From NCBI RefSeq assembly GCF_910592395.1, contig NC_088314.1:12834001-12898000 (forward strand): a stretch of DNA of 64,000 nucleotides, written 5' to 3'. This stretch comes from Lineus longissimus. Taxonomy: Eukaryota > Nemertea > Pilidiophora > Heteronemertea > Lineidae. This document shows, in pieces, positions 24,658 through 36,075 of the stretch (its first letter is position 1; each line of letters begins with the position of its first letter). A model generated the notes under the pieces. That model saw only the letters and a program-made list of their open reading frames with translations. It was not told where the DNA came from and did no database searches. Made by a program: the position numbers and the translations under genes.

Positions 24658-25650
24658 CTCCCCCCTCCTTTCTCCTCCCGGACGCAAAAAGGAGCCGACT
24701 CCGGTAGTCGGGGGCAGTCTGCAAAAATTTGCAGACGTTTGGGACGATTGGTGCCCCAAGGGGTCCCCAGTCCCAAACATGTTGAGGTACGGAGTGAAGC
24801 TAGATTTCAACCGTACCCCCCCCCCCCGACTACCATATATCCAACCCCAGTTCAGCCACCGAAGGACCCAGTCAAGGCCTCTGCCCTCCAAGCAGAGGTC
24901 GCGACATTACTGGAGAAGCAAGCTATCCAGGTCCTTCAAAATCCATGTTCCCCCGGCTTTTACAGCCACGTTTTCTTGGTTCCCAAGAAAGCAGGGACAT
25001 GGAGGCCGATCATAGACCTTTCCAGGTTAAACACCTTCTTGAATGTTCCTCATTTCAAGATGGAAACCACCAGGTCTATAGCAACGGCGATACAGCCCAA
25101 CGATTGGGCGGTATCGATGGATTTAACGGATGCGTACTTACATGTACCGATCCATCCAGACTATCAACACTTCCTTCGATTCCATCACGAAGGAAAGACG
25201 TATCAATTCAGGGCCCTGCCGTTCGGTCTGGCATCTGCACCCCTAATTTTTACGATGATAGTCACAGCCTTCGTCGCTCCCTTTCACGTGATGGGGTTCA
25301 AGCTCCATCACTACCTAGACGATTGGCTACTCCGTTGCAAATCGCGGGAACTACTACTGCAACAACTTCAGGTTCTAAAGCAAAAAGTAGTTTCCGCAGG
25401 TTGGATTATCAACGAAACAAAGTCAGAATTCATACCATCCCAAGACTTCGTTTACGTTGGAGTTCGGTTCCTTACGGCCATAGGGAAAATGCTGCCCCCC
25501 TAGACAGGATAAAGAAAATTATTCATCTCGTCGCAGAATTCAGAGGAAGGACTCAAGCTCCCGCAAGGCGATGCTTGAGCCTTTTGGGACTTCTGAATTC
25601 GGCAGCAGACCAAATCCCTCTTGGCCGCCTATATATGCGTCCCATCCAGA
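24599..25650 (+). pseudogene. DIRS reverse transcriptase, frameshifted, RNase H absent
   Basis: The start region (LQKFADVWDDW, then RYGVKLDF) is in one frame up to a 10-C run at 24819-24828. The main domain continues in a second frame: SHVFLVPKKAGTWRPIIDLS, SMDLTDAYLHVPIH (first catalytic Asp), LPFGLASAPLIF and YLDDWLL (catalytic Asp pair, near 25314-25334). At a C run near 25494-25500 it shifts again, into LLGLLNSAADQIPLGRL. Sequence that should be RNase H is missing: within about 40 bases of the RT thumb the tyrosine recombinase N end begins. So the copy has an internal deletion in addition to C-run frameshifts. Similarity is to DIRS-type RTs rather than LTR or LINE RTs. Confidence 0.88.
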
Positions 25651-25689
25651 TGTTTCTAATATCTTCTAATATTTTCAAGTTTCACGCCT

Positions 25690-25996
25690 GGAACTTATCC
25701 AGTTGCATCTCCACCAGAGAGGCTTTTCGGACATCGCTGTCAAACGCATGTCCGCACCTCAAAGGGGGTCAACCCTTGATGTGTATCAAGGAAAGTGGTC
25801 TACCTTCACTTCCTGGTGCAGGGAGAACGGAGTTAATCCGATCTCTCCCTCTATATACAGATTAGTTGATTTCTTTATTGAATTATTCACGGAAAGACAA
25901 CTATCTGTCACGGCTATAAAAGGGTACAAGTCCGCCATCGCTTCTACCCTCCGTGTTTTAAGCACCTGGGATCTTCGTTGGGAGGACCAAATAACC
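25690..25996 (+). pseudogene. DIRS tyrosine recombinase, N-terminal part
   Basis: Encodes a SAM-like core-binding domain: GKWSTFTSWCRENGVNPISP, then RLVDFFIELF and SAIASTLRVL. It is cut at 25996 by an insertion flanked by the direct repeat AAATAACC; the reading frame resumes in phase at 29384. Confidence 0.82.
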
Positions 25997-26114
25997 AGAG
26001 CATGCACCGCACAAAACAGTGAGATTTTCACTGTCTCCATTTTCCACTTACACAGCAGACAGCTCACAGTTGGCCAGATGCTTTCGCCGTCTATTATCCG
26101 CTTCTTGAACTAAC

Positions 26115-27470
26115 AATGAGTGGGCCCATACGTGAGACAAAAAGTTACCAGATTGTGACTTGTGGCTGTGAATGATAGGCCCCTGACCCCTGATCACTGC
26201 CAAACTTTATATGTGAGACAAAAAGTTACCCGATTGTGACTTACGGCTGGGAATGATGGGACCCCGACCCATGACCACTGCCAAACTTTATATGTGAGAC
26301 AAAATGTAACCAGACTGTGACTTGTGGCTGTGAATGATAGGACCCCGACCCATGATCACTGCCAAACTTCATACGTGAGACAAAAAGTTACCAGATTGTG
26401 ACTAGTGGCTGTGAATGATAGGACCCCGACCCATGATCACTGCCAAACTTCATACGTGAGACAAAAAGTTACCAGATTGTGACTCCTGGCTGTGAATGAT
26501 GGGACCCCGACCCATGGTCACTGCCAAACTTTATATGTGAGACAAAAAGTTACCAGATTGTGACTCGTGGCTGTGAATGATGGGACCCCGACCCATGGTC
26601 ACTGCCAAACTTTATATGTGAGACAAAAAGTTACCTGATTGTGACTTACGGCTGGGAATGATGGGACCCCGACCCATGACCACTGCCAAACTTTATATGT
26701 GAGACAAAAAGTTACCTGATTGTGACTTACGGCTGGGAATGATGGGACCCCGACCCATGATCACTGCCAAACTTTATATGTGAGACAAAAAGTTACCAGA
26801 TTGTGACTTGTGGCTGTGAATGATAGGACCCCGACCCATGATCACTGCCAAACTTCATACGTGAGACAAAAAGTTACCAGATTGTGACTAGTGGCTGTGA
26901 ATGATAGGACCCCGACCCATGATCACTGCCAAACTTCATACGTGAGACAAAAAGTTACCTGATTGTGACTTACGGCTGGGAATGATGGGACCCCGACCCA
27001 TGATCACTGCCAAACTTTATATGTGAGACAAAAAGTTACCAGATTGTGACTCGTGGCTGTGAATGATGGGACCCCGACCCATGGTCACTGCCAAACTTTA
27101 TATGTGAGACAAAAAGTTACCTGATTGTGACTTACGGCTGGGAATGATGGGACCCCGACCCATGACCACTGCCAAACTTTATATGTGAGACAAAAAGTTA
27201 CCAGATTGTGACTCGTGGCTGTGAATGATAGGACCCCGACCCATGATCACTGCCAAACTTTATATGTGAGACAAAAAGTTACCAGATTGTGACTGGCGGC
27301 TGGGAATGATAGGACCCCGACCCATGATCACTGCCAAACTTCATACTTGAGACAAAAATTTACCAGATTGTGACTCGTGGCTGTGAATGATAGGACCCCG
27401 ACCCATGATCATTGCCAAAATTCCTACTTGAGACAAAAATTTACCAGATTGTGACTGGCGGCTGGGAATG
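26115..27470. repeat. 81-bp satellite array, ~16-17 copies
   Basis: GTGAGACAAAAAGTTACC recurs every 81 bases (26132, 26213, 26294 and on). Two subtypes alternate: one with CAGATTGTGACT...GGCTGTGAATG, one with CTGATTGTGACTTACGGCTGGG. The last units (from about 27340) are more diverged. There are no spacers, so it is not a CRISPR-like array. Confidence 0.92.
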
Positions 27471-27807
27471 AGAGAACCTAACCGCCCCAACCCCTCATAC
27501 TCCTGGCACATAGGGGAAAAAGGTCTATTATGTGACATGTTGTTGGAAATGATACCGCCTGTTGCCGCCCATCCTCACTGCTAAAATGAAATTAAAGAGT
27601 CAAAATTTCAAATTCAAATTGATTTATTGATTGATCATCTATTCGGCTACAGTCAAAAACTGTATACATGTATATAGACTAGTACAAATTAAAAACACGT
27701 GGTCATTCAACAGTATTCCAGATTATCATACCTCATTAGTATGTGAGCCAATCACGTCGCGTCATTCACGACCACGTGCCATGCGATAATTTTGACTATT
27801 CCACGGC

Positions 27808-28752
27808 CAAGGAGGATACCGCGGTGACGTCACGGCTTTTCCAAGATGGCGCTGCATATTGTAAACAAACTCGATCCACGGCCAAGGGAAAATCAAGTCA
27901 TCAAAAAAGTTTGATTTTTCGCATCAAATCAGAGTTATTAGTACTTTTCTGCTATGAAATAAGTCTTCAGACAATAAGCTATCATTTGAATAATGAAAAG
28001 TGCTGTTTTGATGGGGGAAAATGGGGTTTTTTTTAACCAAATAGCCGGGCACCGATCTTCCAAAATTAGCGATGGTTTCAAAACAGTCTCCCAGATATGG
28101 GGCAATCTCTTCATTATCATAATGGGATTTGGAGGCATGTTTACAGATTTTACAAGTTCGAGACCTGTAATACCTAAAACTCGCATAGATCCCCATAGAT
28201 CCCCTCTATTTGTCAAGTTAGCGCCCCTGTAAGATCATGCATTTTCGGACACTAGAACGAAATCTTCCTGCGGATATCGCGGTTTCGGTGATGATTCAAG
28301 GAGAAATTGACTGTTCTTAGAGTTGTATGGGACAGAAATGAGTTCATACTTAATGAATACATGAATATATTATGATATGGGCGGGCTTTTAAGTCAAAAC
28401 AATAACAAACTCAACTGCATCTCTACTGTATATTGCGTAGTGCATTGCCTAGTGTATTTCGTAGTGTATTTTAGCGGAGACATTATTTCCGCACTTTGGC
28501 CACGCCAAACGTCTTTTTTATTCGTGGAAGTTAATCTGCTCTGTAAATTTTATTTTACACAGGAAGAATCCATACTAGGTATTGCAATATTTCATGTCTA
28601 TTTGTGTTTTTGTGTACAGGAGCGCACCAGACAGTGAGACGTGGAGATGTGTTCAGTGCTGGTGCTGTCAGTAGACTGAATCTGATTGGCCATAGCGATC
28701 ACTAATATGGGTCGGGATCACGTGATGTGACGTCACCGCGGTATCCTCCTTG
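27808..28752. mobile_element. MITE with CAAGGAGGATACCGCGG termini, copy 1
   Basis: Inverted ends read CAAGGAGGATACCGCGGTG followed by ACGTCAC. TCCACGGC flanks both sides (8-bp duplication). Near-identical in inverted orientation to 34354-35286. No coding capacity. Confidence 0.82.
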
Positions 28753-29375
28753 TCCACGGCATTATTCCACGGCTGACGTCATCGATGACGCAATATTGCA
28801 AATGGCGGCCATTAAGATTTCGACGAAATCGGCGATAAAAAACAGCATATTTACGGCGTTTTAAGCCAGGAAGTTGCACAGTGATACTGTCAGGGTCTTG
28901 AATTACACCCACAAAGTAGGTAGGTTGCATTGGGTGGGACTGTTACATCCACGAACAGAAAGTACAAGGCATTCAAGTTGGGCCTGGACTCGCTTCAAAC
29001 AAACATCGTCTGCTATGTAAACACACACTGTCTACAGTACATAATGTACACGTCTTGGCTCCATACATGATTTGCGTATCCGCCGATTAAAAATCACTTT
29101 GACAGTGGTTTGGGTCGCTGTGCAAAACCTGCTGGGCCGATTTCTTCAAGGTTTGGTTCGCAAAGCCTCGTGAAATAATTTTTTACCTGACAAATAATTT
29201 TGACTATTCTAATGGCTTGACATGCAATATCTAATATTCAATCTCAATGGTACTATTCTTCGTTGCGCAGAGAATGTGCGCAAAAGCAAACACACAGTAG
29301 AATGTTCACTATAATTTATAATGCGATATCGACAACAGTGAAATGCTCTACTGTTGTATAGTAGAGAGTACGTTG

Positions 29376-30143
29376 AAATAACCCCTCTTTTCAGAGGAAT
29401 GTTATTAGAGCGTCCTAGACCGGTTCACAACACCCCTAAATGGGACCTTTCTGTTGTCCTTAAGGTGCTCATGAGGCATCCTTTTGAACCCATGTCTATT
29501 TCATCCATGAAATATCTGACACTCAAAACGGTCTTTCTAGTAGCCTTGGCTACCGCCCAACGGAGATCAGAGCTCCATGCACTTTCTTTTAAGAAGCTGG
29601 CTTTTAGAGAGGGAGGGGAGGTTATCCTGGCTTTCATACCAGGCTTTCTGGCGAAGAACCAGGGACCGGCCGCCTCTCGGGCCCCCGGTTACTATTCCCT
29701 CTCTGTCAGGAACGATCTCTTATGATCTTCCTGACAGAACTTGATGCCCCGGCAGGGCCCTAAAGTTCTACATAAATAGGACAAAACCTCCCGGTATTCG
29801 CCAGGGGAGAGAGCGTTTGTTTTTGTCCTATAAGGAGGGAAATAAACGAGAGATAGCGGCCGCCACTATTTCAAGGTGGATTGTGGAGACTATTCGTCTT
29901 TCCTACAACACCTTGAGGACTTCCTCTGATCTTCGTGCGCTAGCTAACATCTCAGCGCACGAAGTTAGAGCACTAGCCACCTCCTGGGCTAACTACCGAG
30001 GAGTTGCTCTTCAAGAAGTCGTTTCCGCTGCATGTTGGAGTAATCACTCCACATTCTCTCGTTTCTACCTACGAGACGTTTCTTCCCTCGTAGATGGCAT
30101 GCACACAATCGGCCCGATTGTGTCTGCGGGGCATGTTGTTTGA
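29376..30143 (+). pseudogene. DIRS tyrosine recombinase, catalytic part
   Basis: Begins after the second AAATAACC. It carries the first catalytic Arg in LATAQRRSELHAL (29548-29583), the H-x-x-R box in SAHEVRALATSW (about 29950-29985), and the final block WSNHSTFSRFYL with the likely Tyr nucleophile (about 30030-30066). A frameshift between about 29700 and 29745 separates the two halves (first frame stops at 29725). All key catalytic residues are still recognisable although the gene is broken three ways. Confidence 0.85.
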
Positions 30144-30577
30144 TCCTGGCTAGATCAAAAAAGGGGGGGAGCCCGATTGAAGAGTCAAACGCGCATCTTG
30201 CGCCATTTTTGATATGCCCTATCTTCAACAATCCAGGCAACCCCTAGTAGACTAGAAAGGACGCAATTTCTTATTGTTGTTTAGCAATAACTCATTCTAC
30301 ACCCTTGAACATGCCTTACTTGCTCTAAGCTCTGTTGCCGGAAAGAAGATGGTTTTATTACGCAATTCTAGCGCTTTCGGGAGAATGGGTCTATTACTCT
30401 CTATAATTCGATTGTAATACCGAGATCAAAATACCGGTACCCTGGTTCTCCCCATTTCTTTCCCCTGGCGGTCCTCCTTAGCTAATATGCCGGTGGTGCA
30501 TGCCTCCTTGATGGAACAACAGCTCAGCCTTAGGTAAGTCCTCGTTTCCCACCTCCAATAGGTTGCTGGGATTCGAT
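30144..30577 (+). other. DIRS 3' non-coding region
   Basis: Between the recombinase stop and the internal complementary region. Short stretches (GAACATGCCTTACTTG near 30308 and GAGATCAAAATA near 30422) are complements of sequence around 22267-22375, so the complementarity to the left end extends, degraded, beyond the core region. No gene. Confidence 0.55.
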
Positions 30578-30673
30578 GCAAAAGTGTTCCATAGGTAAGT
30601 TTGAATGACACAAAATGCCCATTTCCTTACAAGAAATGGCCATTTTGTTAGTTCATACTTACCTATGGAACAC
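30578..30673 (+). repeat. DIRS internal complementary region
   Basis: First half (GCAAAAGTGTTCCATAGGTA...) is complementary to the left end of the element. Second half (CCCATTTCCTTACAAGAAAT...) is complementary to the right end. The two overlap at AAAATG, giving the predicted circle junction. In known DIRS elements this region templates completion of the ends. Confidence 0.88.
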
Positions 30674-30718
30674 GGCCCTCCCGCCGTCCCCACAAACGGG
30701 ACATACTCTTTATTAACG

Positions 30719-30897
30719 CTCAAGAGTAAGACTGAATATGGCGGCATGAGATCGGCGCGATCTCGCGGGATCGGTCAGGGTGCCGCCTGGCGGCCGAGCT
30801 GTTAACTCAGTTCTCCCTTTAGAAAATTAAAGGGATACTCTTGTGTTTGAGCCCAAATGGAGTAACATGCAAAAGTGTTCCATAAGTAAGTATGAAC
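30719..30897 (-). repeat. DIRS right inverted terminal repeat
   Basis: Complement of the left repeat, from CTCAAGAGTAAGACTGAATA to GTTCCATAAGTAAGTATG. It lies between the two arms of the 62-base inverted repeat formed with the internal complementary region. Confidence 0.88.
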
Positions 30898-30936
30898 TAA
30901 CAAAATGGCCATTTCTTGTAAGGAAATGGGCATTTT

Positions 30937-31103
30937 TGCCACAACTATGATTCCTAGGTTAATAGTTAGCTATGTGACATCATTCTACGCGCAAGACAAA
31001 TTTTGGCCCGATCAGATTCCAAAAGCCACCAGGGGGCGAAGTCCAAACCTCATCAATGTCTGCTGTTGATGTCCACAGGTGAGCACGTCCTTGGCCATGA
31101 TTG
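30937..31103 (-). mobile_element. Helentron-like element R4, right part
   Basis: Continues R4 after the DIRS element. It has GCCACCAGGGGGC at about 31026-31038 and the terminal ACAGGTGAGCAC then CCTTGGCCATGATT. Confidence 0.65.
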
Positions 31104-31496
31104 AGAGAATCTGAAGAAGTGTCTGATGAATATATACCTAAAGTTAACCCACTTAGGCTTGAGTCTCAACACCCAAATCATTCTTGATAGATGAACTACT
31201 AATATATAAATTTTTTTATCTCCAGGAATTCCTTTTCAAGAACCTCCTGTTACGGGGCCTTCACAGCTGAGGACTGGCATCAAGTTTCTTTTGTCTCTCT
31301 CGGCACATGACTTTAAAGGGGAGATATACAGGCTGTATCCTAAATTAGGAGATACTCCCTTTAAAGTAATGTCGGCTGGGAGGAACAGAAAATTGGTGCA
31401 TATTGTAATCCTTCACCAGCAGCCATCCGTTCCCTTTCCGCCACAAATGCTCCTACTATTTATATCAGGCCGGAGCATAAACTGTCAAATGTATCT

Positions 31497-32299
31497 GTAA
31501 GTATAAATTAATCATTACATTTAAGCTTGCTATTCGATCTCCACAACCATGCTAGTATTAAACAAGTTGGTACTATTATCACTACTATGATGTGTATTCT
31601 AAAATACCTTCGTATCACAAATTATGATTTCAAAAGGGAAATCCATTAGCCTCTTTCTGAGTGCAGAGGGTTTTGATAATGCAACGAAGACCCTCCTGGA
31701 AAATCTTTCAAAAGTTTTTTCATCACCCTAAAAGTTTCTAGGGACGTGTAACCTTCATAAAGTACAATGAGTGGACGACCACCTACCATTTTCCAATTAT
31801 ATACCATGCGCTACAGTCTCAATAATAAAAAATCTGTTGAAAAATGTCGCCATAAATGTCATTTTTAACACTGAAGAACGTCCACCTCAAACCATTCAGT
31901 CAGACTGCAAGTCACCAAAGTCGTACAACACAAATCACTCAGTTAGGTGCATGACATCACAAGGCGGAAATGACGTCTTCTGTGACGTTGTAATGCGCGA
32001 GTGAAATTTTGTGACGAGATGCCCAAATTCCACAATGGTCCAGACAATGGATTCTGCTAATCTTCATCAGAAATATTGCTGTTAAAATCTTTTTACGCTA
32101 CCTTTTAATATTTATTTTGAGGCGTTTTATGATTGAAATTGAACTTCAACACATGAATATGCCACCTGTAATATAGGGTTTTACAGGCATTTCAGCTCGA
32201 GTCCCAATATTTTGATGTTACTGTGCCAAATCCAAACTCACATCATGAGTGTCATTGCAGCATCTTGGCCCAGACTATTAATTTTGTGTGTATTTGCAG
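31497..32299 (+). other. Intron of the UBX-HECT gene
   Basis: No repeat or exon recognised inside. Other introns of the gene above 300 bases with nothing supportable: 32375-33250, 33329-34001 (one decayed R end and TTCAAGGTCA words), 37356-38290, 38363-38887, 38936-39766 and 39839-40439. Confidence 0.5.
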
Positions 32300-33194
32300 G
32301 ATAGCATACTTTATCATGGTCATAGGACCCCATCGACAGAAACTTTACAAGAGGATGAAGAAAGGTCTACTAATGTAAGTAGGGCTAGGGTAAATTCAAC
32401 TGCTTAAAATAAAGCTCGAAATAGGCCTACGTGGTTTGTTGGAAAGTAATGTTGTCAATGATAAGATTAACGTTGGTATGAAAAATGAAAACACCAAATT
32501 TGTTCATGATGCACCGAATTGTTTGACCAGTGTGAAGAAGTAAACTGTTATTAAATTTCATGAAGCACAACGTTAAACATTTTTCACCGTTTTCCATGCC
32601 TTTTTGTTTCTCACACGCAAAAGAAATTGTTGTCTCCATGGAAAGAAATTGGCGCATCCTCGGTGGCTGTTAGTGCCAGTGCTGCCTTGGTGGGTAAAAA
32701 GTTAAACTGCAAGCAAATTAATCCAAATAGTTTTTAATATCATGGCAACCATTGTACTTACAACACTCTGCGGCAAACGATGATTTTGTTCAGAGATCCG
32801 ATTCAAATATTGGTTGCGGTCACGCTAAATATCTGGAAGAGGATGTTGCGCAGGACGGTATTTTCGTTCATTTTCACCCCAGGCAGACTCGCGATGACAT
32901 CATTCCCCTTGTCTTGTATCTATACAATGTGCAAGTTATTTAATAGTGATTACCCTTGCTACCTATGTCCAAAGTAGGTACTCCTAGTTGACACCTATTG
33001 ACTATTTCCATAGACGGTTTTTCCATTCAAATGGTTTTTAATAATTAATTCCAGGAAATACTTGAGATATGATTGTTAGGAAAATTCATCCATTCACTAC
33101 TGACTTTTGTTGCCCAATGTGAGCACAATTTCCCTGGGACATTTCATTTTTATAATGATTCTTTTTGATTATCATATATATAATTTTGATTTAT

Positions 33195-33345
33195 AATTGA
33201 AATTAGAATATTTTCGAAAGTTCTTTTATCCAACCGTCATCTTTTTGCAGGCCAGCACTCGGGGTCGAAATGTTACAAATCAGCACCTCCCAGCATCGAC
33301 TGCAGCTGTGGTTGATGAATCTGTCTTGGTGAGTAGGCCTACTCC
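33195..33345 (+). repeat. Duplicated exon with flanking intron, copy 1
   Basis: The exon at 33251-33328 (ASTRGRNVTN...DESVL) and its flanks match 37231-37370. Both have ATATTTTCGAA, TCCAACCGTCATCTTTTTGCAG-type acceptors and GTGAGTAGGCCTAC donors. Copy 1 has 78 bases, copy 2 has 69, a difference of three codons. Confidence 0.85.
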
Positions 33346-34353
33346 ATAGAAAAATAATGGTGATCATACGGATTCAAGCTCTTTTGACCAATTTGACCAA
33401 TCAGCACTGGTCACTCGAACTCGAGACCAGATACACCTCCCAAGGTAGTGAACTGAGGCAATAGACTATCATTTGCGTATTCATGAGGTTGATGGAACCA
33501 GCTATCAATTAGTGGGACTCTTGAGATCAATCTGTACTGTTTAGCAGCATTTATTTCTGCAAATACATCATGTGTCTTCTGCTAGGAGGCGCAGTATCTC
33601 TAGACGCATTGTACGATGTACATAATGTTCTTGAGCAAAGTCTTTCCCGATCCCTACATAATTGATCATACAGGTTCACCCTAACCTTGTTTTCAATGTC
33701 ACAGTAGCAGGAGTTTGAAAACATTTATGATGATATCCAACTGCGTAACTATTCGCAAGATCACCAAGATTTTTAGTATCATGGATGCTTCTAGGCCTAT
33801 TCGGAATAGGTGTCATATCATTGCATTCACCTACTTTTCAAGGTCAAACAACTCATAAAAAAATAATGTCATCAACCGTTACTGCCTATCAAAAACAGGG
33901 AGATAGCAGAAGATACCCATTGCTCTAGTTCTTGATGATATGGAATTAATCTTTCCAATCATTTATGGCTGTATTTGATACATTTACCCTTTTAATTGTA
34001 GCCTCAACAAGTGTGCAGTTGTGGCCGTAGGAAGGTAGCAAACACGTGTTTAGTTTGCCAGCAAAACGCTGAATACAATTTGTCTCTGGCAGCTGACCAG
34101 AGAAAGGTTAGTAGTTGTTTTGTCCTCTGTAACTTATTTCAAAGTTTATGATTCTTAGGATATCAGCAAAATGTTTTCTGTGTTGTTTAAAAAGTTGTGT
34201 ATCTTCATGCTATTAATCACACTTTTACGCAATTACAGAAGCAAGGCAGGTGTGAGATTTGAGAATGTGGGAGTGCAGTTTATTATCTGGCTTCAGCCAT
34301 CTGTTGCTGAGCTTTTATAGTTGCCATTATATGCAGTAATCACGTCTAAACAC

Positions 34354-35286
34354 CAAGGAGGATACCGCGGTGACGTCACATCACGTGATCCCGACCCATA
34401 TTAGTGATCGCTATGGCCAATCAGATTCAGTCTACTGACAGCAGCAGCACTGAACACATCTCCACGTCTCACTGTCTGGTGCGCTCTTGTACACAAAAAC
34501 ACCAATAGACATGAAATATTGCAATACCTAGTATGGATTCTTCCTGTGTAAAATAATATTTACAGAGCAGATTAACTTACACGAATAAAAAAGACGTTTG
34601 GCGTGGCCAAAGTGCGGAAATAATGTCTCCGCTAAAATACACTACGAAATACACTAGGCAATGCACTACGCAATATACAGTAGAGATGCAGTTGAGTTTG
34701 TTATTGTTTTGACTTAGAAGCCCGCCCATATCATAATATATTCATGTATTCACGAAGTATGAACTCATTTCTGTCCCATACAACTCTAAGAACAGTCAAT
34801 TTCTCCTTAAATCATCACCGAAACCGCGATATCCGCAGGAAGATTTCGTTCTAGTGTCCGAAAATGCATGATCTTACAGGGGCGCTAACTCGACAAATAG
34901 AGGGGATCTATGCGAGTTTTAGGTCCAACAGGTCTCAAACTTGTAAAATCTGTAAACATACCTCCAAATCCCATTATGATAATGAAGAGATTGCCCCATA
35001 TCTGGGAGACTGTTTTAAACCATCGCTAATTTTGGAAGATCGGTGCCCGGCTATTTGGTTTTAAAAACCCTATTTTTCCCCATCAAAACAGCACTTTTCA
35101 TTATTCAAATGATAGCTTATTGTCTGAAGACTTATTTCATAGCAGAAAAGTACTAATAACTCTGATTTGATGCGAAAAATCTAACTTTTTTGATGACTTG
35201 ATTTTCCCTTGGCCGTGGATCGAGTTTGTTTACATTATGCAGCGCCATCTTGGAAAAGCCGTGACGTCACCGCGGTATCCTCCTTG
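34354..35286. mobile_element. MITE with CAAGGAGGATACCGCGG termini, copy 2
   Basis: Inverted relative to 27808-28752, 933 bases, flanked by TCTAAACAC on both sides (9 bases, one possibly by chance). Lies in the intron between exons 34002 and 35721. Its presence in both the DIRS nest and this intron shows recent activity. Confidence 0.82.
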
Positions 35287-36075
35287 TCTAAACACCATCG
35301 GAGATCAATGTGTAGCATAAATTTTTTCACACAATTTCTTAGTCTGGCACTAATCAGATAACATAATAAGCTGATGGGTCAAATATACCATCCTGACTCA
35401 TACAGAAGCTGAGCACTAGTAATGTACATCTGTAATGTACATGCCCATTACCCCTAGTGCACAACTGAAGCGAGATCATTCTCTGCCGAACACCAAAGTG
35501 TGCACTTCGAAAGAAACAATCTTAGAGCAGCACAAAAAATGTCCCGAGGTCAACCAGAAGAACTATAGTTGACCACCAATCCAGTGAGCACGATTGCCCC
35601 TGGCTATTTCATTTTCCAGGCGACTGGTGTGATTTTTTTTGTGCCATATATTAATTACAACATCTTTTTACTGGTAACATGATTAGGTTCATAACGATTT
35701 CTGTTTTGCTATCATTTCAGGATAAGAAAATGATGGAAACGGATGCTGAAGACAAGGTATGCCACAAACAGGATACTATACTATATCTTACTAGTGTTTA
35801 TATATCGGGTCAAGACAAATTCATTGGCTGATGTGGGTCAGCTCTCAGAGGATTGAGGCAACAAGACCATCGACATTCAAATGCCTATATCCAGGCATAA
35901 GAAGATACTGCCCTCGTCTCAACAAATCAGAGACCATTACAAGCCATGTCACAGGTCGTGGTAGGAGTGGCCCTAAGAAATTACTAGTAGTGTTTCTAAC
36001 AAAAATATACAACAAGTGTACCAATTCTCATGGTTTATGCATGCCACCCCTAAGAAGAGTTATTTCCTTATGCAG

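Larger units (their letters stand above)
25997..29375. mobile_element. 3.4-kb element inserted in the recombinase, 8-bp duplication
   Basis: The perfect 8-bp repeat AAATAACC flanks this block (25989-25996 and 29376-29383), and removing the block plus one repeat restores the recombinase phase. Subterminal sequences show weak inverted similarity around AACAGT..TTTCACTGT. It has no transposase. It contains the 81-bp satellite and a nested MITE. An 8-bp duplication suggests a hAT- or P-like origin. Confidence 0.75.
21887..30936 (+). mobile_element. DIRS-like tyrosine-recombinase retrotransposon
   Basis: Inverted terminal repeats of about 175 bases lie at 21904-22075 and 30719-30897. An internal complementary region at 30578-30673 is the complement of the extreme left end (21887-21927) fused to the complement of the extreme right end (30877-30936). 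That is the diagnostic layout of DIRS elements, which copy through a circular intermediate. Between them, on the plus strand, are a Pro/Ser-rich gag, a reverse transcriptase and a tyrosine recombinase. The copy is dead: frameshifts at C runs, no RNase H, and a 3,379-bp insertion in the recombinase. No target duplication is visible, as expected for recombinase-mediated insertion. Confidence 0.9.

Noticed and set aside
26115-27470. CRISPR-like array
   Set aside because: Perfectly contiguous 81-bp units with no unique spacers, in a eukaryotic setting.
26115-27470. VNTR as cause of the recombinase break by itself
   Set aside because: The 8-bp duplication AAATAACC brackets the whole 3.4 kb, so the satellite is part of a larger insertion.
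28377-28637. ORFs in the CAAGGAGG MITE (28.0-28.6 kb and 34.9-35.1 kb)
   Set aside because: Short, no domain, and the same sequence read on opposite strands in the two copies.
32752-32977. Overlapping ORFs in a HECT intron
   Set aside because: No acceptor/donor pair in phase with the neighbouring exons and no family content.
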